Positions 34,055-42,387 of a stretch of DNA of 45,260 bases are shown here, one piece after another. Origin of the DNA: Sphaerochaeta sp. UBA5849 (GTDB lineage: Bacteria; Spirochaetota; Spirochaetia; Sphaerochaetales; Sphaerochaetaceae); contig DJGJ01000006.1 of assembly GCA_002432715.1 (NCBI GenBank), positions 1,251-46,510 on the forward strand, read 5' to 3'. Each line of letters opens with the position of its first letter. The first letter of the stretch is position 1. Position numbers and translations under genes: made by a program. The notes beneath the pieces were generated by a model, which ran no database searches, was not told the DNA's origin, and was given only the letters and a program-made list of their open reading frames with translations.

Positions 34055-36040
34055 CTATACAACCTCGAAAAGAGAACGAACCGCCTGCATGACCGCTTCA
34101 GTGGAAGGAATTACCTCACGTTCCAACTCCGGTGCAAACGGAATGGGACTCTCCTTGCCGCACAGCCGCTTCGGCGTCGCATGCAAACCGGAGAGGGCTT
34201 CGCTGTCACCGGCTACGCAGGCGATGACCTCTGCACCATACCCGCCATATTCGGGACTGTCATGAACCACCAAGAGCCGGCCGGTCTTTTTTACCGAACG
34301 AAGAATCGTTTGGGTGTCCATCGGCTTTAGCGTGGCCAAGTCGATGACTTCCACATCGATCTCATCCTGCAGACTCAGTCGGGCTGCAGCATCCAGGCAG
34401 GTGGTGACTGCATGACTGTAGGAGACAATGGTGACATCCTTGCCGCGCTTTTTTATGATGGCTTTGCCGATGGGAAGCAGATACTGCTCATCCCCTACCG
34501 GACCCAAGTTGTTGTAGAGGTGCTTATGCTCAAAATACAGCACCGGATTGTTGCTTCTTATTGCACTCTTGAGCAGGGCTTTTGCATCTCCGGGACAGGA
34601 AGGTGCGACAATGATCAAGCCGGGGATGTTGGCGAACATCGCCTCCAGGCACTGGGTATGCTGCGCCCCGTGTCCGGTGCCGCTGCCGATCGGCGCACGA
34701 AGCACCATCGGAGCCGATAACTGGCCTGCGCTCATGAACCGGATTTTGGCAGCATGATTGATGATCGGATCGCTTGCAAGGGTGGAAAAATCCCCATACA
34801 TGATCTCCACAACCGGTCTGAGCCCAAGCAGGGAGGCTCCGACGGCAAGGCCGGTGAATCCTTCCTCGCTGACCGGGGTTTCGTGTATCTGCTGTGCATG
34901 CTTTGCATACAGGTCTCCGGTCACCTTGAAACAGCCGCCGTACAAGGCGATGTCCTCCCCGATGAGGTGCACCGCTTTGTCCCGGCTCATCTCCTCGTCC
35001 AGTGCTTGACGTATAGCCTCGCGGTAGCTCATCCTCGTTGTTGTTTGGCAGACCCTGTAGACTTCTTCCTCCTCCGGGGCGAAGATGTATTCCATTGCCT
35101 GGTCGAGGCTGATGCGTTGTTCCCGGATTGCAGTTGCATCCAAGGCGGCCTCATCGATATGCTTGCGCGCCTCCAGAATGAGGCGGGAGACATCCTCCTC
35201 GGTAAAGAGACCGCTGTCGACCATCCTGCGGGAGAAAAGAAAGATGGGATCGCGTTCACTCCAGGCAGCCTCTTCCTCCCGGCTGCGGTAGATGCAGGGA
35301 TCGCTCTTTGAGTGTCCGCAACACCGATAGGTCTTCACTTCCAAAAAAAAGGGTTTGCCGGTAGTACGGATGTAGTTCACAGCCTTGGCGGCTGCCGCAT
35401 ACACAGCCTCGACATCATTGCCGTCCACTGTCTCATGCTTGATGGAGTACGAGTCGGCGCGGCTTGCGATGGAAGAGGTGGAAATCATGCGGCTGGCTGC
35501 GGCGCTCATGCCGTACTCATTGTTTTCACAGTAGAACAGGACAGGAAGCGACCACACCGAGGCTAGGTTCATGCTCTCGTGCAACGAGCCCCGGCTTGTA
35601 GCACCGTCTCCAAATATTGCTACACTGATCGCCCTGCTTTTCTGCATTTTCAAGGCGAATGCAAGCCCGGTTGCCAGGTTCACCCCGCTGCCCACTACTG
35701 CTGAAGAACCTGCGTTCCAAGTCTGCACATCGGTCATGTGCATCGAGCCGCCAAGCCCTTTGCAGACACCGTCGGCCGAGCCGAACATCTCGCTGAACAA
35801 CTTCCGCTCGTTGGTTCCCCGGGCAATGGTGTGGCCGTGGCATCGATGGGTCGGAACTATCCAATCACCCTGGTCGAGGGCCAAGGAGAGGCCGGCTTGG
35901 CACGCCTCCTGTCCGATGGACAGATGAGTCGTCCCGTGCATCTCCTTGCGCTTGAAGAATTCATCGATACACTCCTCGAAACGGCGTGAACGCACCATCA
36001 TCGAGAGCGCAGACTGCGCCTGTTCTTTTGAAAAATCCAT
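34055..36040 (-). CDS. Fused E1 alpha-beta 2-oxoacid/acetoin dehydrogenase
   Basis: A 661-residue thiamine-diphosphate enzyme joining E1 alpha (residues ~1-325) and E1 beta (~337-661). The alpha part has the ThDP motif GDG (144-146) ending NN (173-174), and the HGTTHLSIGQEA start typical of AcoA/PdhA. The beta part has GEDIALYGG and DFSTLASDPIINHAAK. It decarboxylates a 2-oxoacid or cleaves acetoin and passes the group to a lipoyl E2. No E2, E3 or lipoyl ligase gene is nearby, so its partner and substrate cannot be told. GGGGAG precedes the ATG at 36040. Confidence 0.9.
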   Translation of the reverse strand: MDFSKEQAQSALSMMVRSRRFEECIDEFFKRKEMHGTTHLSIGQEACQAGLSLALDQGDWIVPTHRCHGHTIARGTNERKLFSEMFGSADGVCKGLGGSMHMTDVQTWNAGSSAVVGSGVNLATGLAFALKMQKSRAISVAIFGDGATSRGSLHESMNLASVWSLPVLFYCENNEYGMSAAASRMISTSSIASRADSYSIKHETVDGNDVEAVYAAAAKAVNYIRTTGKPFFLEVKTYRCCGHSKSDPCIYRSREEEAAWSERDPIFLFSRRMVDSGLFTEEDVSRLILEARKHIDEAALDATAIREQRISLDQAMEYIFAPEEEEVYRVCQTTTRMSYREAIRQALDEEMSRDKAVHLIGEDIALYGGCFKVTGDLYAKHAQQIHETPVSEEGFTGLAVGASLLGLRPVVEIMYGDFSTLASDPIINHAAKIRFMSAGQLSAPMVLRAPIGSGTGHGAQHTQCLEAMFANIPGLIIVAPSCPGDAKALLKSAIRSNNPVLYFEHKHLYNNLGPVGDEQYLLPIGKAIIKKRGKDVTIVSYSHAVTTCLDAAARLSLQDEIDVEVIDLATLKPMDTQTILRSVKKTGRLLVVHDSPEYGGYGAEVIACVAGDSEALSGLHATPKRLCGKESPIPFAPELEREVIPSTEAVMQAVRSLFEVV

Positions 36041-36120
36041 GCATGCTCCCCGGCAGGATATGCAGTCCTGCCTTTCCAAGCCATCTCAGGTGTTTGGCCT
36101 TCTATGATTGTCTTTCCATC

Positions 36121-36636
36121 CTATTGGTTGGAAAGAATACTGTCAATAAAACCGATATATATCGTATGGAAGTCACCGTCCTGATAGAACGATTCAATTT
36201 CCGGAAGCAGAAACGACTCTTTGACAAGAGGCAATACAGCAGCTTTCGTACAAGAGAAAACCAACGAAGCCTGTTTGAAGGTTACACGTTCATCACCATT
36301 CGGCCCTCTCAAACAGCTGATTTTCAGGCCGGTTTCAGCAATCTTGTCGTAGTCACGACCACTGTGCCGACCGCACCAGAGCAGCCGTTCCTTCATCTCC
36401 GGGGGAAAGAATGAGACCGTGAACCCTTCGTTCTGCTCAAGGAATTGATGGGTGTACCTGCTCTGTCTTACATACAAGGTAAGGATGTTTCTTCCCCACA
36501 GGACTCCCATCGACCCCCAGGAGGCAACCATGGTGTTGTACTTTTCGGAAGTACCTGCAGTGATAAGAAACCCGTCGGTCCCGATCGCAGTAAAGGGATT
36601 CATTTGCAGAAGTTCAATGGGAACGTCAACATACAT
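36121..36636 (-). CDS. Flavin reductase-like FMN-binding protein
   Basis: A 171-residue protein with the split-barrel fold of flavin reductase domain proteins. The N-terminal TDGFLITAGTSEKYNTMVASWGSMGVLW carries the FMN-phosphate-binding serine/threonine region, followed by LTLYVRQSRYTHQFL. Such proteins bind FMN and may reduce it with NAD(P)H or carry electrons; the substrate is unknown. AAGGAGG seven bases upstream fixes the start at 36636. It is divergent from hpt and followed by the E1 gene 80 bases later on the same strand. Confidence 0.85.
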   Translation of the reverse strand: MYVDVPIELLQMNPFTAIGTDGFLITAGTSEKYNTMVASWGSMGVLWGRNILTLYVRQSRYTHQFLEQNEGFTVSFFPPEMKERLLWCGRHSGRDYDKIAETGLKISCLRGPNGDERVTFKQASLVFSCTKAAVLPLVKESFLLPEIESFYQDGDFHTIYIGFIDSILSNQ

Positions 36637-36661
36637 GATGGGCCTCCTTTTCACTACTTTC

Positions 36662-36691
36662 AGTGTAGTATTGCACCAAGAGTGTGGTCAA
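36662..36691 (-). promoter_or_regulatory. Putative promoter of the flavin reductase gene
   Basis: Minus strand TTGACC (36691-36686), 18-base spacer, TACACT (36667-36662). The predicted start is ~20 bases before the ATG and leaves the AAGGAGG site in the leader. A 12-bp palindrome, CTTCAATTGAAG (36704-36715), lies just upstream, between this promoter and the divergent hpt promoter. Confidence 0.5.
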
Positions 36692-36740
36692 GTAGCAAAA
36701 ATTCTTCAATTGAAGGAGCTTGATGCCGACCTGCCCAACA

Positions 36741-36767
36741 TTGACACTGCCCTATTTTTCGTATATT
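36741..36767 (+). promoter_or_regulatory. Putative promoter of the hpt-purA operon
   Basis: Consensus TTGACA (36741-36746) and TATATT (36762-36767) with a short 15-base spacer. The predicted start near 36775 gives a leader of about 47 bases ending in GAGGAGG before the hpt ATG. Confidence 0.45.
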
Positions 36768-36821
36768 CCTACAGCATACAGAACATGTTCCAACAGAAAT
36801 CTGTTGCGTTGAGGAGGCCCC

Positions 36822-37379
36822 ATGAAAGATTCTCTCGCGATCCCTGCTTTGACAGAGGATCTCGCCCGTGTTCTCATTGATGCAGACACGATCAACCGCA
36901 GGGTTGATGAGCTTGCCCGGCAAATCAGTGCCGATTACAAAGGCAGCGAAGGCACGTTGATCCTCGTGGGAGTACTCAAGGGCTCCTTCATTTTCATCGC
37001 CGACCTCGCCCGAAAACTGAATGTCGACCATGTCGTCGACTTCATCGCACTTTCTTCCTATCAGGGAGACCACAGCGGCAACGTCAGGCTGTTGATGGAT
37101 ACCCGGGAGAACATGGAAGACAAGCATGTCTTGATCATCGAGGACATCCTGGACAGCGGCAACACCCTCGACTACCTGATCCGAAGCTTCAAGACCCGCA
37201 ATCCAAAGTCGGTGCGCACCGCAGTCCTTTTGGACAAGCCCGACCGTCACGTGGTTCCGGTGGACATCGATTACATCGGATTCACCATCCCAGATGTCTG
37301 GGTCGTCGGCTACGGCCTGGATTACAATGAAAAGCATAGAACCCTTCCCTACATCGCCGAGATGTATCCACAAGCCTGA
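36822..37379 (+). CDS. hpt: Hypoxanthine phosphoribosyltransferase
   Basis: A 185-residue purine salvage enzyme that makes IMP or GMP from the free base and PRPP. The PRPP-binding motif is VLIIEDILDSGNT (103-115), with the flexible-loop SYQGD and the base-binding lysine region VLLDKPDR. The C-terminal VGYGLDYNEKHR is characteristic of Hpt. GAGGAGG lies four bases before the ATG. It leads a three-gene purine operon. Confidence 0.94.
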   Translation: MKDSLAIPALTEDLARVLIDADTINRRVDELARQISADYKGSEGTLILVGVLKGSFIFIADLARKLNVDHVVDFIALSSYQGDHSGNVRLLMDTRENMEDKHVLIIEDILDSGNTLDYLIRSFKTRNPKSVRTAVLLDKPDRHVVPVDIDYIGFTIPDVWVVGYGLDYNEKHRTLPYIAEMYPQA

Positions 37380-37389
37380 GGAGCAAGAG

Positions 37390-37947
37390 ATGGACGATGA
37401 AAAATTCTACGTCAGTTACAATTCGGTACACAAGCTGGTCAAGAAGCTCTCATTCGAGTTGATGGAATCCGGCTACGATCCCGATGTAATCGTTGCAATC
37501 GGAAGCGGCGGCTTCATCCCCGCAAGGATTATGAAAACCTTCATCAACCGCCCGATTTACGCTGTAGGAATCTCCTACTATGGCATTGACAAGAAGCACA
37601 AGGACCACCCGACCAAAATCCAGTGGATCGACGAGGTGCAGACGCAGTTGGTGGGCAAGAAAGTCCTCTTGATTGATGAGGTCGACGACACCCGAGCCAC
37701 TTTGGCCTACTGCGTCGGAGAACTGTTGAAGTTCAAACCGGAAGAAATCGCTGTTTTGGTCCTGCACAACAAGCTTAAGACCAAGGATGTGGAATTTCCG
37801 TCAGAAATAAAGAGGTATTTTGCAGGTATGGAGCTTGCAGATTTGTGGATCAAGTATCCTTGGGATGCCGAGGATATTGAGGACCATACCCAAAAAGAGG
37901 TTCAGATGCTGCAGGATCTGGCCAAAGACGGCAAGGAGTTGTATTGA
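37390..37947 (+). CDS. Phosphoribosyltransferase (COG2236-like)
   Basis: A 185-residue type I phosphoribosyltransferase distinct from Hpt. The PRPP motif is VLLIDEVDDTRAT (92-104), with the loop AIGSGGFIPARIM upstream. It resembles xanthine/guanine-type or COG2236 enzymes, so it may salvage xanthine or guanine. It begins ten bases after hpt with GAGGAG upstream, and its stop overlaps purA (TGATG). The exact base specificity is not readable from the sequence. Confidence 0.85.
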   Translation: MDDEKFYVSYNSVHKLVKKLSFELMESGYDPDVIVAIGSGGFIPARIMKTFINRPIYAVGISYYGIDKKHKDHPTKIQWIDEVQTQLVGKKVLLIDEVDDTRATLAYCVGELLKFKPEEIAVLVLHNKLKTKDVEFPSEIKRYFAGMELADLWIKYPWDAEDIEDHTQKEVQMLQDLAKDGKELY

Positions 37948-39218
37948 TGAGCAACGTTACTTCGATTGTGGGAGCACAGTGGGGCGATGAGGGCAAAGGA
38001 CGAATTGTCGACTACCTTGCGGTACACTCCGACTTGGTGATCCGCTACCAGGGAGGCGACAATGCCGGGCATACCGTCATCAACAAGATGGGCAAGTTCG
38101 CCCTTCATATCATTCCCTCCGGTATTTTCAATCCCGAGACCATGAACATCATCGGTGCCGGTACCGTGGTGAACTTTGAGACCATGGCCGAGGAGCTGGA
38201 CAGCATTGCACAAAAGGGTTTGGAGGTGAACAACCTCTTCATCGATGTGCGGGCCCACCTGATCATGCCTTATCATCGCGCCCTTGATGGAGCCCAGGAG
38301 GGTTCGAAGAGCGAAAAGATGCAAATAGGCACCACCAAGCGGGGCATCGGTCCGTGCTACAGCGACAAGGCATCCCGTTCGGGTATCCGCGCCGCCGACC
38401 TGCTGGATTTCGACCGCCTGAGAAACCGCATTGAGATGGCCTTGCCTCAAAAGAATCGGGAACTGGCTTATTTCGGGCTTCCTGAATACACCGTCGACGA
38501 GTTGATGGCCCTCTGCGCCAAGTGGAAGGACCGCTTTGGTCATATGATCATCGACAGCCTGAGGGTTGTCCGCCAAGCCTATGAGGAAAACAAAAGCATC
38601 CTCTTGGAAGGCCAGCTGGGTGTCATGCGCGATTTGGACTGGGGCATCTACCCCTACACCACCAGCAGCAGCCCCACCAGCGGAGGAGCAGCAGTGGGAA
38701 GCGGGTTGGGCCCACGGCGTATCGACCAGGTCATCGGCGTAACGAAAGTCTACTCCACCAGTGTCGGAGGCGGACCTTTCATGACCGAACTGAACGACGA
38801 GACTGCCGAGAAACTGAGGGCCATCGGGGGTGAGTATGGAGCGACCACCGGCAGACCCCGCCGCTGCGGCTGGTTCGATGCAGTGGCTGTAGATTACTCG
38901 TGCTGGATCAACGGCTTCACCTCCCTCGCCCTTACCAAGCTCGATGTGCTCGATACGTTTGAGAAGATCAAGGTATGCACCGCCTACCGGGTCAACGGAG
39001 AGGTCATCACCCATCTGCCGGAAACCGCCCTTCAAGAAATCGCCCAGCCGATTTACGAGGAGTTTGACGGCTGGATGACGCCCACCACCGAAGCAAGAAA
39101 GTGGGAAGACCTGCCCGAGAAAGCCCAAGCTTACTGCAAGCGCCTGGGTGAGTTGGTTGGATGCCCGATCAAGTACATCTCCGTCGGTCCCGAGCGAGAC
39201 CAGATAATCATTCTCTAA
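37947..39218 (+). CDS. purA: Adenylosuccinate synthetase
   Basis: A 423-residue GTP-dependent enzyme joining IMP and aspartate, the first step from IMP to AMP. Catalytic D14 (GAQWGDEGKG) and H42 (DNAGHT) are present, with TTKRGIGPCYSDKA, EGQLGVMRDLDWGIYPYTTSSSP and the base-recognition GPERDQ. With the two salvage enzymes upstream it routes recovered IMP toward AMP. AAGGAG lies nine bases before the ATG. A long antisense frame across this gene is a codon-composition shadow. Confidence 0.97.
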   Translation: MSNVTSIVGAQWGDEGKGRIVDYLAVHSDLVIRYQGGDNAGHTVINKMGKFALHIIPSGIFNPETMNIIGAGTVVNFETMAEELDSIAQKGLEVNNLFIDVRAHLIMPYHRALDGAQEGSKSEKMQIGTTKRGIGPCYSDKASRSGIRAADLLDFDRLRNRIEMALPQKNRELAYFGLPEYTVDELMALCAKWKDRFGHMIIDSLRVVRQAYEENKSILLEGQLGVMRDLDWGIYPYTTSSSPTSGGAAVGSGLGPRRIDQVIGVTKVYSTSVGGGPFMTELNDETAEKLRAIGGEYGATTGRPRRCGWFDAVAVDYSCWINGFTSLALTKLDVLDTFEKIKVCTAYRVNGEVITHLPETALQEIAQPIYEEFDGWMTPTTEARKWEDLPEKAQAYCKRLGELVGCPIKYISVGPERDQIIIL

Positions 39219-39227
39219 AAAACAAGC

Positions 39228-39259
39228 GAGGCCTGCCGGATACGGTGGGCCTCTATTTT
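39228..39259 (+). terminator. Terminator of the purine operon
   Basis: GAGGCCTGCC (39228-39237), loop GGATAC, GGTGGGCCTC (39244-39253), then TATTTT. Ten pairs including two G-U wobbles, ten bases after the purA stop. Confidence 0.75.
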
Positions 39260-39273
39260 GCATAGGTACTCAT

Positions 39274-39951
39274 ATGAAACGATTCCTGTTTTGTTTGCTG
39301 CTCTCCTTCTCTGCGTTGTGGGCAGCCGACCTTGTAGTTCTCAACGACGGTACGATGCATACCGGCCGCCTCATCATCTACGAGGAGGGCAAAATGCTGT
39401 TGTTTGAAGATCTGCAAGGGAACCAACGTGTCTATGCACCGGATGAAATCCTGATCACGCGAACCAACATCGATGTGGAGAGCCTGATAGCAGTCGATTG
39501 GAATAGAATCATCTACCACCCCGGAAAAACGGGTGGAGCCTATGAGGTACCACCAAGGTATACCTATAAAGGCCAAACCTATACGATGGAAACCGGCTGG
39601 GGAAGGGAGAGCGAGGTTTTAGAGTTCTTCGACCTTTTGAAAACTCAAGAGTTGGATGAGCAGACCAGAGGCTTGATCACAGAGCTTGAGCGAGCAATGA
39701 AGAAGCAGAGTACTTGGATGCAGACCGGCCTGCTTACCGAGCTTGCAGGTCTGACCATGATGCTCACCCCCCTCTTTCTCATGAACGATTCTGTCGACCC
39801 TCCCACCACACCGACGTGGGCCGCCTGGACAGGGGTGGCAGGCCTTGGGGTGAACATCGCTGGATTGGGCATACTGATTAGTCAGCTGTTCGTCAATCAT
39901 GATCACTATCTGCCAAGGATCGCCGATTCATACAACAGCAACGTCCGCTGA
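39274..39951 (+). CDS. Exported protein of unknown function
   Basis: A 225-residue protein with a clear N-terminal signal peptide (KR, then a leucine/phenylalanine core, cleavage likely after ALWA, residue 17). Residues ~20-60 (LNDGTMHTGRLI…FEDLQGNQRVYAPDEI) resemble small beta-domains found in outer-membrane-associated proteins. A helical, charged middle part follows, then two hydrophobic segments near 150-170 and 185-205 that could be membrane helices. The start has only a weak AGG upstream. Its 3' end overlaps the decayed relE frame on the other strand. No family recognised. Confidence 0.65.
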   Translation: MKRFLFCLLLSFSALWAADLVVLNDGTMHTGRLIIYEEGKMLLFEDLQGNQRVYAPDEILITRTNIDVESLIAVDWNRIIYHPGKTGGAYEVPPRYTYKGQTYTMETGWGRESEVLEFFDLLKTQELDEQTRGLITELERAMKKQSTWMQTGLLTELAGLTMMLTPLFLMNDSVDPPTTPTWAAWTGVAGLGVNIAGLGILISQLFVNHDHYLPRIADSYNSNVR

Positions 39952-40190
39952 GAGCATCATCGACTGTGTATAAACATCTTTGCGATGACCTACATGAAGA
40001 ATAAGAATCACCACACGATCATGTAAAATTTCAGCTATCAGTCGATAGTCCCCTATTCGATACCGCCCTTGACCACTTCGATCAGCGGCCAGGCTTTTAC
40101 CGTGTTGATACAGATTTGAGGAACCTTCCTAATCCGAGGCCCAATCATCAGTCTGATATGCTTATCCATTTTTCAATGTTTCACGGTCAT
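39928..40190 (-). pseudogene. Frameshifted RelE/ParE-type toxin remnant
   Basis: Minus-strand translation in one frame gives HGKSLAADRS then RYRIGDYRLIAEI and VVILILHVGHRKDVY, the hallmark C-terminal half of RelE-family toxins, ending at TGA 39930-39928. The N-terminal part (MDKHIRLMIGPRI, from 40169) is in a different frame, and its frame and the C-terminal frame are separated by an indel near 40125. No intact start or full-length frame exists, so the toxin is presumably inactive. It overlaps the 3' end of the exported-protein gene. Confidence 0.65.
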
Positions 40191-40212
40191 TGCTGGAACT
40201 CTACGTGGTATC

Positions 40213-40361
40213 TCATTGCAAACCAAGTTCCAACTCAATCTCATCTTCGATGCGCTCAAGCCTCGATCGATGAACAAGGTCGGCAATACGCAAACTTTTA
40301 CTTCTACATACCGTTTGGCGAGCTCGACCTCTTCATTCTTCAACCGTACTGATAGCGACAC
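40213..40361 (-). pseudogene. Frameshifted RelB-type antitoxin remnant
   Basis: A GTG at 40361, preceded by AAGGAAGG, opens SLSVRLKNEEVELAKRY, typical of RelB-like antitoxins. After VEVK the matching continuation, SLRIADLVHRSRLERIEDE, is in a shifted frame and ends at TGA 40215-40213. It lies just upstream of the relE remnant, in the usual antitoxin-then-toxin order. Both members being broken is consistent with joint decay. Confidence 0.6.
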
Positions 40362-40469
40362 TGTTGCATACCTTCCTTGTGCGATACTTTGCAATTCAGA
40401 GAAATGCAGCTAGTGCCTACTTCTTCCCGTATAGGCTTTCCGGTTTCCAAAAAAAGGAAAAAATTTCTG

Positions 40470-40542
40470 ATAAGTTATTGACATATGCCGGAAACAAGAG
40501 TATTGTAGAGACAGTTACTGACATATGTCAATAATAACTTAT
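40470..40542 (+). promoter_or_regulatory. Promoter within large inverted repeat (ORP/Mrp operon operator)
   Basis: TTGACA (40478-40483), 17-base spacer and TATTGT (40501-40506) form a strong promoter. ATAAGTTATTGACATATG (40470-40487) is mirrored by CATATGTCAATAATAACTTAT (40522-40542), identical except for three inserted bases. The right copy contains the perfect 12-bp palindrome TGACATATGTCA (40519-40530). The left copy covers the -35. Bound by a dimeric or tetrameric regulator, possibly the DUF134 protein of the operon, this would block transcription. Confidence 0.7.
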
Positions 40543-40558
40543 TACAAGGAGGCACGAT

Positions 40559-40804
40559 ATGCCACGAAGAGATGGAACAGGACCTGCCGGATTCGGTCCG
40601 ATGACAGGAAGAGGTATGGGTAATTGCACCAATTACTCTACAATTGGGTATGGAATGGGAAGACGCTTTGGCAGAGGCTGCGGTTGGGGATTCGGCCCCT
40701 ATGGAGCTCCAGCCTCCCCCATCACCCTCGCAGAGAGAAAACAGATGCTTCAAGAGGAGTTGAAACATGTTGACTCATTGCTTGGGCAATCGGAAAAGTC
40801 ATGA
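40559..40804 (+). CDS. DUF5320 small protein
   Basis: An 81-residue protein with the family opening MPRRDGTGPAGFGPMTGRG, rich in Gly and Arg, and a charged helical C-terminus (ERKQMLQEELKHVDSLL). Members are small accessory proteins that recur beside NifX-like and Mrp-like genes in anaerobes; the function is unknown. A central GRGCGWGFG segment and NCTN contain cysteines that could bind a metal. AAGGAGG nine bases upstream makes it the well-translated first gene of the operon. Confidence 0.85.
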   Translation: MPRRDGTGPAGFGPMTGRGMGNCTNYSTIGYGMGRRFGRGCGWGFGPYGAPASPITLAERKQMLQEELKHVDSLLGQSEKS

Positions 40805-41181
40805 GTAGACCGCGCAAATGGCGAAGTGTCTGTTCGCTTCCCTCCAACTCCAGGTTCGGGCCGCTCGGCCCGTCCCTGGAGGGTTTGCAGCCGGTGGTCA
40901 TGACCGTGGATGAGTACGAAACCATTCGACTCATCGACCATGAGGGCATGACCCAGCAGGAGTGCTCTGAAGAGATGGAAGTAGCCAGGACCACCGTGCA
41001 GGGAATGTACGATAGTGCAAGGAAGAAACTGGCTGCTTCCTTGGTGGATGGCAGACCATTGTTTATTGAAGGAGGCGAGTATCGCCTCCACGACCATAAC
41101 GGCCCTGGATTTGGAAGAGGCGGCAGAGGATGCCGATGGCGTCAAAGAATGGGCAATGAGGAAGGAGAGAGTCAACTATGA
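40801..41181 (+). CDS. DUF134 family DNA-binding regulator
   Basis: A 126-residue protein with the DUF134 signature: MSRPRKWRSVCSLP, then TVDEYETIRLIDHEGMTQQECSEEMEVARTTVQ, a sigma-70 region 4-like helix-turn-helix (residues ~36-70). The C-terminal tail is Gly/Arg-rich. DUF134 proteins accompany metal-cluster gene sets and are presumed transcriptional regulators. The likely target is the inverted repeat at 40470-40542. The ATG overlaps the previous stop (ATGA). Confidence 0.88.
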   Translation: MSRPRKWRSVCSLPSNSRFGPLGPSLEGLQPVVMTVDEYETIRLIDHEGMTQQECSEEMEVARTTVQGMYDSARKKLAASLVDGRPLFIEGGEYRLHDHNGPGFGRGGRGCRWRQRMGNEEGESQL

Positions 41182-41540
41182 TTGTAGCAGTACCGGCAGA
41201 AGAACAGAAATTGGATAGCCCTTTGTGTGTATCCTTTGGAAGAGCACCCTATTATTGTATTTTTGATACCGAAAAGCAAAAAAGCAGCTTCATAGCAAAT
41301 GAAGCAGCCCAGAGTCCGGGAGGAGCCGGCATACAGGCGGCTCAGGATTTGGTGGACGCAAAAATCACAACGCTTATCACCTTCCGATTGGGAGAGAATG
41401 CTGCAAAAGTACTGCATGCGGCAAATGTGACCCTGCTTAAGGCTTTGAACCTCAGCATAGCGGACAATATAAATGCGATGCAGGAGAACAAGCTTGCTGA
41501 ATTGGACGCCATCCATGCAGGATTCCATCATGCCCACTGA
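41178..41540 (+). CDS. NifX/NafY-like (ORP-type) metal-cluster carrier protein
   Basis: A 120-residue protein of the dinitrogenase iron-molybdenum cofactor-binding (NifX/NifB C-terminal-like) family, the same fold as Desulfovibrio orange protein (ORP). It starts MIVAVPAEEQ and has CVSFGRAPYYCIFD, SPGGAGIQAAQDLVD and a C-terminal GFHHAH. With no nif structural genes nearby, nitrogen fixation is not implied. It probably carries a small metal-sulfur cluster for the ATPases next to it. AAGGAGAG upstream. Confidence 0.85.
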   Translation: MIVAVPAEEQKLDSPLCVSFGRAPYYCIFDTEKQKSSFIANEAAQSPGGAGIQAAQDLVDAKITTLITFRLGENAAKVLHAANVTLLKALNLSIADNINAMQENKLAELDAIHAGFHHAH

Positions 41541-42387
41541 TCGCACCATTGCAGTGCTGAGCGGCAAAGGCGGGACCGGCAAGACCTTGGTCAGTGTCAA
41601 CCTCGCTGCTGTTGCAGACCAGGCAACCTACATAGATTGCGATGTGGAAGAACCTAACGGCCATCTGTTTCTCAAGCCATCCTCTGTATCTGAACAAGTC
41701 ATTACGGTCGGCAAGCCCAAGGTCGACCAAAAGCTCTGTGACGGGTGCCGAATCTGCAGCAAGGCTTGTGCCTTCAATGCTCTGGCGGTTATCGGGAAAC
41801 AGCTTCTAATCTTTGAGGAAATCTGCCACAGCTGCGGCTTGTGCATGAGTCTCTGTCCTCAGCATGCATTGAAAGAAGTTCAGAAACCCTTGGGGGTGGT
41901 CCGCAAAGGAAGCAGCGGTTCTGTCTCATTTCTTTCAGCAGAAATGAGAATCGGGGAGAGCTCGGCCGTCCCGCTCATCAAAGCCTTGATGAGAGAGAAA
42001 CAGACCGGTCTTACAATCTTGGACAGCCCTCCCGGCAGCGGCTGCCTGGTGACGGAGACCGTCTCGCATGCAGATTTCTGCCTGTTGGTTGCCGAGCCCA
42101 CCAAGTTCGGCTCACACAATCTTGCCATGGTCCATGAACTCGTTATGCTCATGGATAAACCGTGTGCAGTTCTATTGAACAAGACGCAGGATGGGGAGAA
42201 CCCATCAGAAGAGTATGCGAAAACACACAATGTGAGGATTCTGGGATCTTTGCCCTATGATAAGGAATTGGCGCATCTTACCAGTGAGGCTTTGGTGGCA
42301 AGCCGTGAGAACGAACACTATCGCTCCTATTTTTCTTCATTGCTGCAGGAGGTGAAAGATGCATCAGATTCTTATCCTCAGCGGTAA
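41530..42387 (+). CDS. MinD/ParA-family ATPase with two 4Fe-4S motifs (first)
   Basis: A 285-residue P-loop ATPase with the deviant Walker A SGKGGTGKT (11-19) and a ferredoxin-like insertion. The first 4Fe-4S set is C70, C73, C76, C80 (CDGCRICSKAC); the second is C99, C102, C105, C109. LDSPPGSGC is the Walker B region. The paired proteins of the Desulfovibrio ORP system and related Nbp35-like proteins have this layout. Start at 41530 chosen: AGGA upstream and agreement with family ends; an in-frame ATG at 41515 exists. Confidence 0.88.
   Translation: MPTDRTIAVLSGKGGTGKTLVSVNLAAVADQATYIDCDVEEPNGHLFLKPSSVSEQVITVGKPKVDQKLCDGCRICSKACAFNALAVIGKQLLIFEEICHSCGLCMSLCPQHALKEVQKPLGVVRKGSSGSVSFLSAEMRIGESSAVPLIKALMREKQTGLTILDSPPGSGCLVTETVSHADFCLLVAEPTKFGSHNLAMVHELVMLMDKPCAVLLNKTQDGENPSEEYAKTHNVRILGSLPYDKELAHLTSEALVASRENEHYRSYFSSLLQEVKDASDSYPQR

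Noticed and set aside
37902..39263. 453-codon open frame antisense to purA
   Set aside because: It mirrors purA codon by codon, has no family similarity and no ribosome-binding site; purA is unmistakable on the other strand.
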